From QGON01 sp963691905 (lineage in GTDB: Bacteria; Pseudomonadota; Gammaproteobacteria; Chromatiales; Chromatiaceae), in the NCBI GenBank assembly GCA_963691905.1, contig OY829892.1:310001-374000 (forward strand): a DNA stretch of 64,000 nt, given 5' to 3'. The notes under the pieces are model-generated. The model was given only the letters and a program-made list of their open reading frames with translations, was not told the origin of the DNA and made no database searches. The position numbers and the translations under genes were made by a program. Positions 1 through 8,694 of the stretch are shown in pieces (position 1 is the stretch's first letter; every line of letters begins with the position of its first letter).

Positions 1-211
1 CATCGAGACGCGGCATCATGATATCGACAAAGATAACGTCGGGATGATGGTCGGCTATCATCGCCAGCGCCTCAAAACCGTCGATAGCGGTCATAACTTC
101 ACAACCGGCTTTTTTCAGAAGACTTTCAGCAGTACGTCGGATGGTCTTGCTGTCGTCAATGACCATCACCTTGACCCCTGAAATATCCGTCTCCGTATCT
201 TCAGCACTCAA
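1..211 (-). CDS. pilG: PilG-type twitching motility response regulator (5' part only)
   Basis: Only the first ~70 codons lie in the window; the gene continues past the left edge. The product begins as a single-domain CheY-like receiver: the acidic pocket is in VMVIDDSKTIRRTAE and the phospho-acceptor Asp is in FVDIMMPRLD. Both stretches closely resemble P. aeruginosa PilG, the regulator of the type IV pilus Chp chemosensory pathway that acts on pilus extension. I chose a TTG start because GAGAGG lies 8 bases upstream; the nearby ATG is in another frame and stops after three codons. In Pseudomonas pilG is also divergent from gshB, which supports the call. What follows (pilH and others) is not visible. 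Confidence 0.85.
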   Translation of the reverse strand, partial: MSAEDTETDISGVKVMVIDDSKTIRRTAESLLKKAGCEVMTAIDGFEALAMIADHHPDVIFVDIMMPRLD

Positions 212-257
212 CTTGACATCCTCTCGATAATGGGGCGGCGCAGCACATATAGGCCAT

Positions 258-989
258 TTATTTGTTAGGAATTACAGTTGTCAGGCCCCACAACTGCCAC
301 AACTGCATACCCCCCCGGTAGTAAAAAAGCCTTTCCGGTGGATATCCCACTTTCAATAGCCCCTTTATCGCCCTGGGAGACTGGCCACAAGATGGACCAT
401 TACACCACAACACCAGGTCCTTGGCTTTGGAAAAATCCCATTTACCGCTCTTCAACTCCCCATCCATGAACCCCATCTCTTCCATTTTACGGGTAAAAAA
501 ACCTACGCTGGAACGCCGTATGACGCCAAACGACTCCAGCGCCTTCACCATTTCCGGGTCGTCCACGTCTTTGGAAAGAGTGGTGAAAGGGATATTGACG
601 GAACCGGGGATAGTTCCACGCTGATACCACTGGGGAGTTCTGGCATCGATCAGCAGCCCCTCTCCATCCCGCAATTCTGTCTCCATAAATTCGAAGATCT
701 CGACTTCACCAACGGTCGTCACACGCGGATCCGCCTGCTCCGGCCTGATACAAAACGGCGGACACTTACGCACCGTCTTGGCAAAATAACCCTTGAGTTC
801 GTAGTCGGGATCCTGAACCCGCTGAATCTTTACGGAACGGCCCTCATGCATGACATGAAGATAGGGTTTGTCGGCAGTCAAACCCACCACACCGCTGCTT
901 TCACCCACCTCTAACTCATCTGCCGAAACGGCTCTCGCCATAATCAGCAGGAGAAAGATGACGAAAGTATGTTTTACGAATAATTTCAT
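258..989 (-). CDS. Periplasmic rhodanese-domain protein
   Basis: 243 residues with an N-terminal signal peptide (about residues 1-23, ending near AVSA). A rhodanese domain fills the C-terminal half. The active-site loop reads CNGPSCGQS, with a Cys in the expected catalytic position, and the domain starts with LLIDARTPQWYQRGTIPGSVNIP, typical of single-domain sulfurtransferases. A Cys pair in the middle (KCPPFCIRP) could bind metal or form a disulfide. It probably moves sulfane sulfur in the periplasm; the donor and acceptor cannot be told. The gene lies between pilG and a small secreted protein, all on the minus strand, so co-transcription is possible. Confidence 0.8.
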   Translation of the reverse strand: MKLFVKHTFVIFLLLIMARAVSADELEVGESSGVVGLTADKPYLHVMHEGRSVKIQRVQDPDYELKGYFAKTVRKCPPFCIRPEQADPRVTTVGEVEIFEFMETELRDGEGLLIDARTPQWYQRGTIPGSVNIPFTTLSKDVDDPEMVKALESFGVIRRSSVGFFTRKMEEMGFMDGELKSGKWDFSKAKDLVLWCNGPSCGQSPRAIKGLLKVGYPPERLFYYRGGMQLWQLWGLTTVIPNK

Positions 990-1066
990 GCCTGTCCCCG
1001 TAATTCTATTCTTATTTTGAGAAATTCAAGGCCGCTGCCCAGGGTATTCAATAGTGCCCTGCACGT

Positions 1067-1465
1067 TTAGCGATGCAGGAACCGGTCCATGATCTTTTTA
1101 CGAATGTCTCCGATGGAAACTCCACTCTTGTAATCAAGATAGATCTCTTCCTGACTTCGGCCAGGCAACTTTCTATAAAACGTAAAACTGCCCAGGTAAC
1201 GACTCTTCAGGTTAGCCTCGAATTCCTTCTGAGTTGGCCCACCCTCATCCAATGGCGTCTGCTCACTCTGCCCACCAACGTCGCCCCTCTGCTCCACCTT
1301 CCTGGCTTCTTCAGCGATGGCGGAGAGGAAGGCATCATCCTCATCCTCCGCTATGACCACGCCGTTCACAAATATCAGCACAAGAAAGAACAGCCACCGA
1401 TAACCCGGTCGCAACATCGCCAAACCGCTCTGACGGCTGAATCCTACCGACATAGCGCACCTCAA
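1067..1465 (-). CDS. Small hypothetical secreted protein
   Basis: 132 residues if read from the first ATG; the more likely start is the internal MLRPGYRW, which gives a clean signal peptide (hydrophobic core FFLVLIFVNGVVIA). The mature part is acidic then basic, with no cysteines and no domain I recognise. It ends in IMDRFLHR. It lies 78 bases upstream of the rhodanese gene on the same strand, so the two may be expressed together. Function unknown. Confidence 0.55.
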   Translation of the reverse strand: MRCAMSVGFSRQSGLAMLRPGYRWLFFLVLIFVNGVVIAEDEDDAFLSAIAEEARKVEQRGDVGGQSEQTPLDEGGPTQKEFEANLKSRYLGSFTFYRKLPGRSQEEIYLDYKSGVSIGDIRKKIMDRFLHR

Positions 1466-1741
1466 ATAGTCAATGATTTAACAATTGTGGCTCGCTGCCC
1501 TTCTCACACTGCCAGGATGAACAACGAATCTCTTTATTATACGGCCGAACCCCCTTCAACCTACCCCAACCATCCTGGATTCACTCAAAATAGCAAGATG
1601 TTCACCCCGCATCAAGGTTAGCTTTCTTCGTATCAGGTTTGAAGGATCTTTATCGATAACCGTGACCACCTCGCTGTTTTATTGCATGAAAAAAGCAAAG
1701 TCGCTTAAAACCATCCCAAATCCAAAGTAAACTGTGACACC

Positions 1742-2692
1742 ATGAAGATAAGAATCGGCGTGGTCATGGATCCTATCGGGTCCATCAATATTAAAAAAGA
1801 CAGTACTTTTGCCATGCTGCTCGCAGCTCAGGCCCGGGGCTGGGAACTCCACTACCTGGAGCAGTCCAGCCTTTTTCTGTCAGGGGGGCGCTGTCTCGCG
1901 GAAACCCGCACAATTCGGGTCAACGACGATCCGTCAGGCTGGTATGAGGTTTTAAAGAAACAGACACTGCCTCTGGATCAGCTCGATGTTGTGCTGATGC
2001 GCAAGGATCCACCCTTCGACATGGAGTACATCTACACCACCTACCTGCTGGAACAGGCGGAGCGTCAGGGCTGCCTGGTCGTCAACCGCCCTGCCAGCCT
2101 GCGTGACGCCAACGAGAAACTCTTTACCAGCCTGTTTCCCCAATGCTGCCCGCCCACGCTGGTGAGTCGCAGAAGCGATGATTTCCGTGCTTTCCACAAG
2201 GAGCACCGGGACATCATCCTCAAACCCCTCGGCGGCATGGGTGGCGCCTCAGTTTTTCGCGTCAAGGAGGATGACCCAAATATCAGCGTCATCATCGAAA
2301 CTCTGACCAGCCACGGCACTGAATACACTATGGCACAGCGATTCATCCCTGAGATCAACGCAGGCGACAAGCGCATCCTGATGGTGGAGGGCAAACCCGT
2401 ACCCTACGCCCTGGCCCGCATCCCGGCGAAAGGGGAGACCCGGGGGAATCTGGCTGCCGGCGGCCGTGGAGAGGGAGTACCACTGTCGGAGCGGGATCAC
2501 TGGATTGCCGGTGAAGTCGGACCGGAACTGAGACGGCGCGGCATCCTCTTCGCCGGACTCGATGTGATCGGCGATTTTCTCACCGAAATCAATGTCACCA
2601 GCCCCACCTGTATTCGAGAACTGGACAGACAATACAGTCTGGACATTGCCGGCGATCTGATAAATGCGATCCAGGGGAAACTGCAAAAATGA
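1742..2692 (+). CDS. gshB: Glutathione synthetase
   Basis: 316 residues, the usual length for bacterial GshB. It joins gamma-glutamylcysteine and glycine using ATP in the cytoplasm. The ATP-grasp fold is recognisable: the N-terminal MKIRIGVVMDPI and MRKDPPFDMEYIYTTYLLE substrate-side motifs, then KPLGGMGGASVFRV (ATP-binding loop), and GLDVIGDFLTEINVTSPTC near the end. No strong ribosome site is visible before the ATG. It overlaps the next gene, apbE, by four bases (ATGA), so the two are translationally coupled. In pseudomonads gshB sits next to tonB and yqgE; here apbE is inserted between. Confidence 0.95.
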   Translation: MKIRIGVVMDPIGSINIKKDSTFAMLLAAQARGWELHYLEQSSLFLSGGRCLAETRTIRVNDDPSGWYEVLKKQTLPLDQLDVVLMRKDPPFDMEYIYTTYLLEQAERQGCLVVNRPASLRDANEKLFTSLFPQCCPPTLVSRRSDDFRAFHKEHRDIILKPLGGMGGASVFRVKEDDPNISVIIETLTSHGTEYTMAQRFIPEINAGDKRILMVEGKPVPYALARIPAKGETRGNLAAGGRGEGVPLSERDHWIAGEVGPELRRRGILFAGLDVIGDFLTEINVTSPTCIRELDRQYSLDIAGDLINAIQGKLQK

Positions 2693-3753
2693 GACCTATC
2701 TGGAACAGACTGTCCCAGCAACTCCCACTTGTCCTCCTCATCCTCTCCACACTCGTGGTTACGGGCTGTCACGACGAGCACCAACCCATCCACCACAGCC
2801 GGTTCCTCGCCTTTGGCACCCTGGTCGACCTCGACATCGTCGGCGCAGATCGAAAAACAGCAGAACACGCCAGCGCAGCCATCCAGGCCGATTTCAACGA
2901 TATGCATCAAGCTTGGCATGCCTGGGATCCCGGCCCTCTGAAACGAGTTAACCTTTTGATCCAGAAGGGAGAACAATTTGCCGTCCCGCCGTCGGTGCAA
3001 CCCCTGATCGAACAGTCCAGTCGGCTCTCCGCCCAGAGCAACCATCTTTTCAACCCCGCGATTGGTCATCTGATCGATCTCTGGGGTTTTCAGAAGAGTC
3101 CTGAACAGTGGGAACCGCCACAGCAAGAGGCTATCGACAAACTGCTCACAGCCAACCCTCGCATGTCGGATCTGCGACTGGACGATATTCTGCTGCAATC
3201 ATCAAATTCGTCAGTCAAACTCGACTTCGGCGCCTTCGGCAAGGGATATGGCATCGACCTGGCCATCGAACATCTGCGCGAATTGGGTATCCACAGCGCC
3301 ATCCTCAATTCCGGGGGTGATCTGCGGGCTATCGGCAACCGTGACGGACGCCCCTGGCGCATCGCCATTCGCCGACCCAGCGGCCACGGTGTCTTTGCCA
3401 TGGTTGAGGTGGATGGGGACGAAAGCGTTTTCACCTCCGGCGATTACGAGCGAAACTTCACCTATGAGGGGCGTCTGTATCACCACATCGTCGATCCCCG
3501 TACCGGATACCCCGCCACGAAGTCCCATTCTGTCACCGTCATCCATCAAGATGCCGCCACCGCCGACGCAGCCGCCACCGCACTCTTTATCGCCGGACCG
3601 GATGAGTGGCATGAGATCGCGCAGGCAATGGGGATAAAATTTGTCCTTCTGGTCGGCAGCGACGACCGTATTCATATGAACCCGGCAATGCAAAAACGGG
3701 TAATACTGGTGGACGAAAATCATCAGGAGATCGTTGTGAGTAAGCCGCTCTGA
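2689..3753 (+). CDS. apbE: FAD:protein FMN transferase (ApbE), lipoprotein
   Basis: 354 residues. ApbE attaches FMN covalently to Thr/Ser of target proteins such as NqrB/NqrC or RnfG/RnfD outside the inner membrane. A lipoprotein signal ends in LVVTGC (lipobox Cys about residue 27). Family motifs seen: LDFGAFGKGYGIDLAIEHL, then LNSGGDLRAIG, and HHIVDPRTGYPATKS near the C terminus. It overlaps gshB by 4 bases and is followed 29 bases later by a TonB-type gene. No flavinylation target is in the window, so its client is unknown. Confidence 0.92.
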   Translation: MRPIWNRLSQQLPLVLLILSTLVVTGCHDEHQPIHHSRFLAFGTLVDLDIVGADRKTAEHASAAIQADFNDMHQAWHAWDPGPLKRVNLLIQKGEQFAVPPSVQPLIEQSSRLSAQSNHLFNPAIGHLIDLWGFQKSPEQWEPPQQEAIDKLLTANPRMSDLRLDDILLQSSNSSVKLDFGAFGKGYGIDLAIEHLRELGIHSAILNSGGDLRAIGNRDGRPWRIAIRRPSGHGVFAMVEVDGDESVFTSGDYERNFTYEGRLYHHIVDPRTGYPATKSHSVTVIHQDAATADAAATALFIAGPDEWHEIAQAMGIKFVLLVGSDDRIHMNPAMQKRVILVDENHQEIVVSKPL

Positions 3754-3782
3754 ACGAGGGAGCCCCGGAAACCGAATAACCT

Positions 3783-4664
3783 ATGGGTATGACCGCATCA
3801 CTCCCACAGACCGACCGCTTGGGGATCACCCTGTTTTTAGCGGCCTGTCTGCATGCCCTGCTCATCCTTGGCGTCACCTTCAAATTCGAAGATAGAAAAT
3901 CACCGGATCACCGCCAGCAGAGCCTCGAAATCATGGTGGTCAGACAACCGAAAGCACCGCCAGAGAAAGAGGAGAAGGCCGACTTTCTTGCCCAAGTAGC
4001 GCAATCAGGTGGCGGCAGCGAAAAAACGCCCAAAAAGCCAGCCACCGAGGCGATAGTGCAGCCGACGCCGAAACCCGCACCTGTACAGACCCGATCCGCG
4101 CCAAAGATGAGTCAGCCCCAAGCCTCCCCAAGAGCGGAAAAAAGACTCATCACCCAGGCGAAATCAACAATCAAACTCAAAGCCGAGCAGGCCCAGCCTG
4201 AACCCAAAAAACGTCTGACCGCTGCTCAATTGCTGGCCAGCAAAAACCTTGAGATCGCCCGCCTTACCGCAGATCTGGAAGAAAAATCCCAGGCTTACGC
4301 CAAACGGACCCGGCGCAAGGCGGTCAGCGCCAGCACAAGGGAGTATAAATATTCGGCCTACCTGGAATCCTGGCGGCGCAAGGTGGAACGCATCGGCAAT
4401 CTGAATTATCCGGATGAGGCAAAACGCCAGCGGCTCTACGGCAATCTGGTGTTGCATGTTGCGGTCAAGGCAGACGGCACCATAGAGCGGGTCCGCATAC
4501 TGCACTCATCCGGACACAAACTGCTTGATGACGCAGCAATCCGCATCGTCAAACTGGCGGCACCCTACTCACCTTTTCCAAACAACATCAGAAAAGAGAC
4601 TGATGTGCTCGACATCACCCGCACCTGGCAGTTCCTGCGCAGCAACAGATTGGGTTCAGAATAG
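3783..4664 (+). CDS. TonB-family energy transducer
   Basis: 293 residues with the TonB layout: one N-terminal membrane anchor (about residues 14-33, ITLFLAACLHALLILGVTF), a long Lys/Pro/Ala-rich periplasmic spacer, and a C-terminal TonB domain (about residues 200-285) with YPDEAKRQRLYGNLVLHVAV and HSSGHKLLDDAAIRIVKLAAP. It transmits proton-motive force via ExbB/ExbD to outer-membrane transporters; neither partner is encoded nearby. Its place between gshB/apbE and yqgE matches the tonB3 position in Pseudomonas (PA0406), where that paralogue is linked to twitching motility. A role with the neighbouring pil genes is inference. Confidence 0.85.
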   Translation: MGMTASLPQTDRLGITLFLAACLHALLILGVTFKFEDRKSPDHRQQSLEIMVVRQPKAPPEKEEKADFLAQVAQSGGGSEKTPKKPATEAIVQPTPKPAPVQTRSAPKMSQPQASPRAEKRLITQAKSTIKLKAEQAQPEPKKRLTAAQLLASKNLEIARLTADLEEKSQAYAKRTRRKAVSASTREYKYSAYLESWRRKVERIGNLNYPDEAKRQRLYGNLVLHVAVKADGTIERVRILHSSGHKLLDDAAIRIVKLAAPYSPFPNNIRKETDVLDITRTWQFLRSNRLGSE

Positions 4665-4724
4665 TCCCTGTAGCGAAAAAATCTCTTCTATTTTGTTGCA
4701 GACAGGACGCTACGATCAGATACT

Positions 4725-5294
4725 ATGGGAATGGATCCTAAAACCAGTCTGACAAATCACTTCCTCATTGCGATGCCGGCACTGACCGATCCCAATTTCT
4801 TTCATGCCGTCACCTATATCTGCGAGCATAATGAGGAAGGGGCGATGGGTATCATGGTCAATCGCCCCATCGAACTGCAACTCACCGACGTCTTTGAGCA
4901 GTTGGATATCAAGGTCACCGACGAAAACCTCTCCGAACAGCACGTCTATATCGGCGGCCCGGTTCAGACCGATCGTGGCTTCGTCCTGCACACCGCCACC
5001 ACAACCTGGGACTCCACCCTCAAAGTGGCACCTGAGATCAGCGTGACGACATCACGGGATATTCTGGAGGCCATCGCTGCCGGAAAAGGCCCTGACCAGG
5101 CATTGGTCGCACTGGGTTATGCCGGCTGGGGGCCGGGGCAACTTGAAGGCGAAATTACCGAAAACGCCTGGCTGAGCGGCCCCGCAGACAACAATATCAT
5201 TTTCCAACTGGAGAACGCTGCTCGCTGGCAGGCTGCTGCGGATCTACTCGGTGTGGACATCAATCTGATGAGCGGCGATGCCGGCCATGCCTGA
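4725..5294 (+). CDS. yqgE: YqgE/AlgH family protein
   Basis: 189 residues, the normal size for this family. Diagnostic stretches are NHFLIAMPALTDPNFFHAV at the start, GAMGIMVNRP and YIGGPVQTDRGFVLH in the first half and GYAGWGPGQLEGEI later. The biochemical role of the family is not settled; the name AlgH comes from an alginate phenotype in Pseudomonas. The stop is three bases before the ruvX start, so the pair is surely co-transcribed, as in most gammaproteobacteria. Confidence 0.93.
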   Translation: MGMDPKTSLTNHFLIAMPALTDPNFFHAVTYICEHNEEGAMGIMVNRPIELQLTDVFEQLDIKVTDENLSEQHVYIGGPVQTDRGFVLHTATTTWDSTLKVAPEISVTTSRDILEAIAAGKGPDQALVALGYAGWGPGQLEGEITENAWLSGPADNNIIFQLENAARWQAAADLLGVDINLMSGDAGHA

Positions 5295-5297
5295 AAA

Positions 5298-5702
5298 ATG
5301 ATCAACCGGGTACTTGGCTTTGACTATGGCACGCGTAAAATCGGTGTGGCTGTAGGACAGACCATCACCGCCACCGCCACCGCGCTGGAGACCCTTCTGC
5401 CGGTAAAGAACAAGCCCGACTGGCAACGCATCTCCCAGTTGATCGACGAGTGGAAGCCGGATGCCCTGATCGTGGGTCTGCCGCTGGATGTGGACGACAC
5501 CGAGACCGATGCCACCGCCCCGGCCAAACGCTTCTCACGACAGTTGGAGGGGCGCTATCGATTGCCTGTAGTGATGACGGATGAACGTTTCACCTCCTTC
5601 GAAGCCAGAGACCGGCTCGGTCACAAGGCAAAACGTATCGAGGAGTATGACGCCGTGGCGGCAAAACTGATCATTGAGACATGGTTGAGTGAAAATTCGT
5701 AG
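5298..5702 (+). CDS. ruvX: Putative pre-16S rRNA nuclease / Holliday junction resolvase-like YqgF
   Basis: 134 residues with an RNase H-like fold. The first catalytic Asp is in VLGFDYGTRKIGVAVG; the conserved DALIVGLPLDVDDTE and MTDERFTSFEAR motifs follow, and a late Asp in EEYDAVAAKLIIETWL completes the site. E. coli YqgF takes part in 16S rRNA 5'-end maturation; the recombination role is by resemblance to RuvC. It lies three bases after yqgE and 146 bases before pyrR. Confidence 0.93.
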   Translation: MINRVLGFDYGTRKIGVAVGQTITATATALETLLPVKNKPDWQRISQLIDEWKPDALIVGLPLDVDDTETDATAPAKRFSRQLEGRYRLPVVMTDERFTSFEARDRLGHKAKRIEEYDAVAAKLIIETWLSENS

Positions 5703-5752
5703 AGGGCCTGCGACCAAGTTGCGAATATGTCCATTGGATAGTCAATACGCCC

Positions 5753-5769
5753 AGATGATGGTGTCATCT
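5753..5769. promoter_or_regulatory. Inverted repeat upstream of pyrR, possible operator
   Basis: AGATGA-TGGTG-TCATCT is a perfect 6-base inverted repeat in the 146-base gap before the pyr operon, about 80 bases before the pyrR ATG. It could be an operator, but no -10/-35 pair is clear around it and I know of no matching consensus. Low confidence. Confidence 0.25.
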
Positions 5770-5848
5770 AACATTCTTCCTATTGTCCATCAGGTGGTAA
5801 ACTGTCGAGACAACGAATTCCCTGCAAACTCAGAAGTTAAGGTAAAAA

Positions 5849-6409
5849 ATGCAGTCAAATAGCTTTATGAACGCGGACGCTGTCGAATCGCTGGTCGATG
5901 AAATGGCGGGAAAACTCTGGTCCCTGATGAATGAACGGGGAATCCAGGCGCCTCTCCTGGTGGGGATTCGCACAGGTGGCGTCTGGCTGGCCGAGATGCT
6001 GCATCAGGAACTGGGTCTGGAAGAACCCCTCGGCACCCTGGATATCTCCTTCTACCGCGATGACTTCACCCGCATCGGCATGAACCCGGAAGTCCACCCC
6101 TCCGACCTGCCGGTACCCGTGGATGACCGCCATATCGTCCTCATCGACGATGTACTGCATACCGGCCGCACCATGCGCGCGGCCCTCAACGAGATCTTCG
6201 ACTACGGCCGACCCGCCTCCGTGATCCTTGCCTGCCTGGTGGAACGCAAAGGACGGGAACTACCGATTCAACCCGATGTCGTCGCCCTGCACAAGGTGAT
6301 GAAGCCGGGAGAGCACATCACCCTCACCGGCCCGGAGCCACTCGGACTGGTAATCGGCACCGAGTCCAACCGGGAATCACGCAATGGAGAGAGTGGAGCC
6401 GAGGCATGA
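5849..6409 (+). CDS. pyrR: Bifunctional pyr operon regulator / uracil phosphoribosyltransferase
   Basis: 186 residues of the phosphoribosyltransferase fold. The PRPP-binding loop is VLIDDVLHTGRTMRAAL; GIRTGGVWLAEML and LDISFYRDDFTRIG are PyrR-specific. In Gram-positives PyrR binds pyr mRNA leaders; in Pseudomonas it precedes pyrB and affects its expression. An AAGG ribosome site lies 7 bases before the ATG. The 3' end overlaps pyrB by 4 bases (ATGA). The short leader shows no obvious terminator/antiterminator pair, so classical attenuation is not supported here. Confidence 0.93.
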   Translation: MQSNSFMNADAVESLVDEMAGKLWSLMNERGIQAPLLVGIRTGGVWLAEMLHQELGLEEPLGTLDISFYRDDFTRIGMNPEVHPSDLPVPVDDRHIVLIDDVLHTGRTMRAALNEIFDYGRPASVILACLVERKGRELPIQPDVVALHKVMKPGEHITLTGPEPLGLVIGTESNRESRNGESGAEA

Positions 6410-7392
6410 GCAGGGGACCCAGTCTGCAGCTGGACGACACAGGTAGGCTGCGACACTTTCTCACCATCGATGGACTGAACCGGGAGCTGTTGACCGAGAT
6501 TCTGGATACCTCTGAGGGTTTTGCAGGCGTCTCTGAACGCACAGTGAAGAAGGTTCCGATCTGCCGCGGAAAGATCGTCGCCAACCTTTTTTTTGAGAAC
6601 AGCACCCGCACCCGGACCACCTTTGAACTGGCGGGCAAACGTCTCTCAGCCGACGTGCTGAATCTGAACATCACCGCCTCCTCCACCTCCAAGGGAGAGA
6701 CCCTGCTTGATACCCTGCGCAACCTGGAAGCGATGCATGTCGACATGTTCGTGGTGCGTCATGCAGTCAGTGGCGCAGCCCACTTCATCGCCAGGCACGC
6801 GGCTCCCGGCGTCGGTGTGATCAATGCCGGTGACGGACGCCATGCCCATCCAACCCAGGCGATGCTGGATATGTTCACCATCCGCCGCCACAAGGGAGAG
6901 TTCACCGGCTTGCGGGTCGCCATCGTCGGCGACATACTCCACTCCCGGGTCGCCCGCTCCCAGATTCTCGCCCTCAACACCCTGGGCGTCTCCGAAGTCA
7001 GGGTCATCGCCCCGCGCACCCTGCTGCCCGTAGAGGCCCGCAGCCTCGGCGTCCACATCTATCACGACATGGACGAAGGCATCCGCGATGTGGACGTGGT
7101 AATCATGCTGCGGTTGCAGAAGGAGCGCATGCAGGGGGCGATGCTGCCCAGCGAACACGAATATTACCGCCTCTTCGGTCTGACTGAAGCACGCCTGGCC
7201 GCAGCGGATTCAGAGGCCATCGTAATGCACCCCGGCCCCATCAACCGGGGCGTGGAGATGGCTTCGGAAGTGGCTGATGGTTCCCGCTCAGTGATCCTGC
7301 AACAGGTCAGTTACGGCATAGCAGTACGCATGGCGGTAATATCGATCATCATCGGCACGCAAAACCAACAGGGCCAGGATAACAAGGGATGA
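6406..7392 (+). CDS. pyrB: Aspartate carbamoyltransferase catalytic chain
   Basis: 328 residues. It condenses aspartate with carbamoyl phosphate, the committed step of pyrimidine synthesis. The carbamoyl-phosphate loop FFENSTRTRTTFELAGKRL is intact, as are SSTSKGETLLDTL, HPTQAMLD and VMHPGPINRGVE. The length and the absence of a pyrI regulatory gene fit the class A enzyme, which assembles with a dihydroorotase or dihydroorotase-like subunit. Start and stop both overlap the neighbours by 4 bases (ATGA), so pyrR-pyrB-pyrC' is a coupled unit. Confidence 0.96.
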   Translation: MSRGPSLQLDDTGRLRHFLTIDGLNRELLTEILDTSEGFAGVSERTVKKVPICRGKIVANLFFENSTRTRTTFELAGKRLSADVLNLNITASSTSKGETLLDTLRNLEAMHVDMFVVRHAVSGAAHFIARHAAPGVGVINAGDGRHAHPTQAMLDMFTIRRHKGEFTGLRVAIVGDILHSRVARSQILALNTLGVSEVRVIAPRTLLPVEARSLGVHIYHDMDEGIRDVDVVIMLRLQKERMQGAMLPSEHEYYRLFGLTEARLAAADSEAIVMHPGPINRGVEMASEVADGSRSVILQQVSYGIAVRMAVISIIIGTQNQQGQDNKG

Positions 7393-8678
7393 ACAACACC
7401 AATAAGATATCCATCCTCCAGGGACGCCTGATCGACCCCGCCAACGGTGTCGACATGGTGACCGATATCCATATCGAGAACGGCAAAGTCGCGGCGATCG
7501 GAGAGGCGCCAGCGGGTTTTCAGACAGCCATCATCATCGATGGAAACGATAGGGTAGTCTGTCCCGGCATCATCGACCTCTGTGCCAACCTGCGGGAACC
7601 CGGAGCGGAATACAAGGCGACTATCGCCAGTGAGACGGCAGCTGCAGCCCATTCCGGCATCACCACCCTCTGCTGTCCACCGGATACCCTGCCGGTGATA
7701 GATACCCCGGCGATTGCGGGCCAGATCAAACACAAAGCCCGTAAGGCAGGCTACTGCCGGGTGCTTCCCCTGGGTGCTCAGACTCAGGGACTAAAAGGCG
7801 AAAAACTGAGCGAAATGGCAGCCCTGAAAGGGGCAGGGTGCATTGCCATCAGCAACAATTACGCCCCACTGGCGAATACCCTGGTACAGCGCCGCACCCT
7901 GGAGTATGCCGCCACCTTCGACCTACTCACCATTATCCGCTCCAATGACAGGCATCTGAGCGATCAGGGCTGTGCCCACGAGGGAAAAGTCGCCGACCGG
8001 CTCGGACTGCCGGTAATCCCTGAAGCCGCTGAGACTGTCGCCGTTGCCCGCGATCTGGCATTGGCGCAAACCACCGGCGCGGCGATCCATTTCCACACCC
8101 TCTCCAGCGCCAGCGCCGCCCACACCCTGGCCTGGGCGCGGCGGGAAAAACGCCGGGTCACCGCCGATGTTGCCATCCACCAACTCCATCTGACGGAGAT
8201 GGATGTTGAGGGATTCGACAGCAATGCCCACGTACTGCCGCCACTGCGCTCAACGGGAGACCGGGACGGACTGCGTCAGGCGGTGGCTGAGAACATCATC
8301 ACTGCCATCTGTTCCGACCACCAGCCCCATGAAGCCGACGCCAAGGCGGCACCGTTTCCAGCCACCGAGCCAGGTATCTCCGGGCTGGACACCCTGCTGC
8401 CCCTAACCATAAAACTGGTTCACGAGGGCGTTATGGATCTCAGTACCGCGATTGCCCGTCTTACCATTGGACCCGCCGAGATACTCGGACTGCCGTTGGG
8501 CAGGCTGCAGGTGGGGGCGACAGCGGATATCTGTATCTTCGATCCGGATACCTATTGGACGGTCGTACCGGATCAACTGACGAGCCAGGGGAAAAACACA
8601 CCCTTTGGCGGCTGGGAACTGCCCGGCATCGTCACCCATACACTGTTGGAAGGCCGCATTGTCTATCAACGAGACTAG
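7389..8678 (+). CDS. pyrX: Dihydroorotase-like protein lacking the HxH zinc motif (PyrC'/PyrX)
   Basis: 429 residues of the type I dihydroorotase family. Active enzymes carry an HxH zinc ligand pair just before LREPG; here the segment reads IIDLCANLREPG, so the histidines are Cys65 and Asn67. A later SDHQPHE element is still recognisable. This pattern matches the inactive PyrC' of Pseudomonas, which forms a dodecamer with PyrB and is needed for its activity rather than catalysing the dihydroorotase step. An active pyrC should exist elsewhere. It overlaps pyrB by 4 bases. Confidence is high for the family and good for inactivity. Confidence 0.88.
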   Translation: MNNTNKISILQGRLIDPANGVDMVTDIHIENGKVAAIGEAPAGFQTAIIIDGNDRVVCPGIIDLCANLREPGAEYKATIASETAAAAHSGITTLCCPPDTLPVIDTPAIAGQIKHKARKAGYCRVLPLGAQTQGLKGEKLSEMAALKGAGCIAISNNYAPLANTLVQRRTLEYAATFDLLTIIRSNDRHLSDQGCAHEGKVADRLGLPVIPEAAETVAVARDLALAQTTGAAIHFHTLSSASAAHTLAWARREKRRVTADVAIHQLHLTEMDVEGFDSNAHVLPPLRSTGDRDGLRQAVAENIITAICSDHQPHEADAKAAPFPATEPGISGLDTLLPLTIKLVHEGVMDLSTAIARLTIGPAEILGLPLGRLQVGATADICIFDPDTYWTVVPDQLTSQGKNTPFGGWELPGIVTHTLLEGRIVYQRD

Positions 8679-8694
8679 CGAATCAGGCCCTACT

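Noticed and set aside
8605..8694. Longer start for the PyrK gene inside pyrX
   Set aside because: It would add 30 residues with no homology; the ATG at 8695 gives the normal family N terminus.
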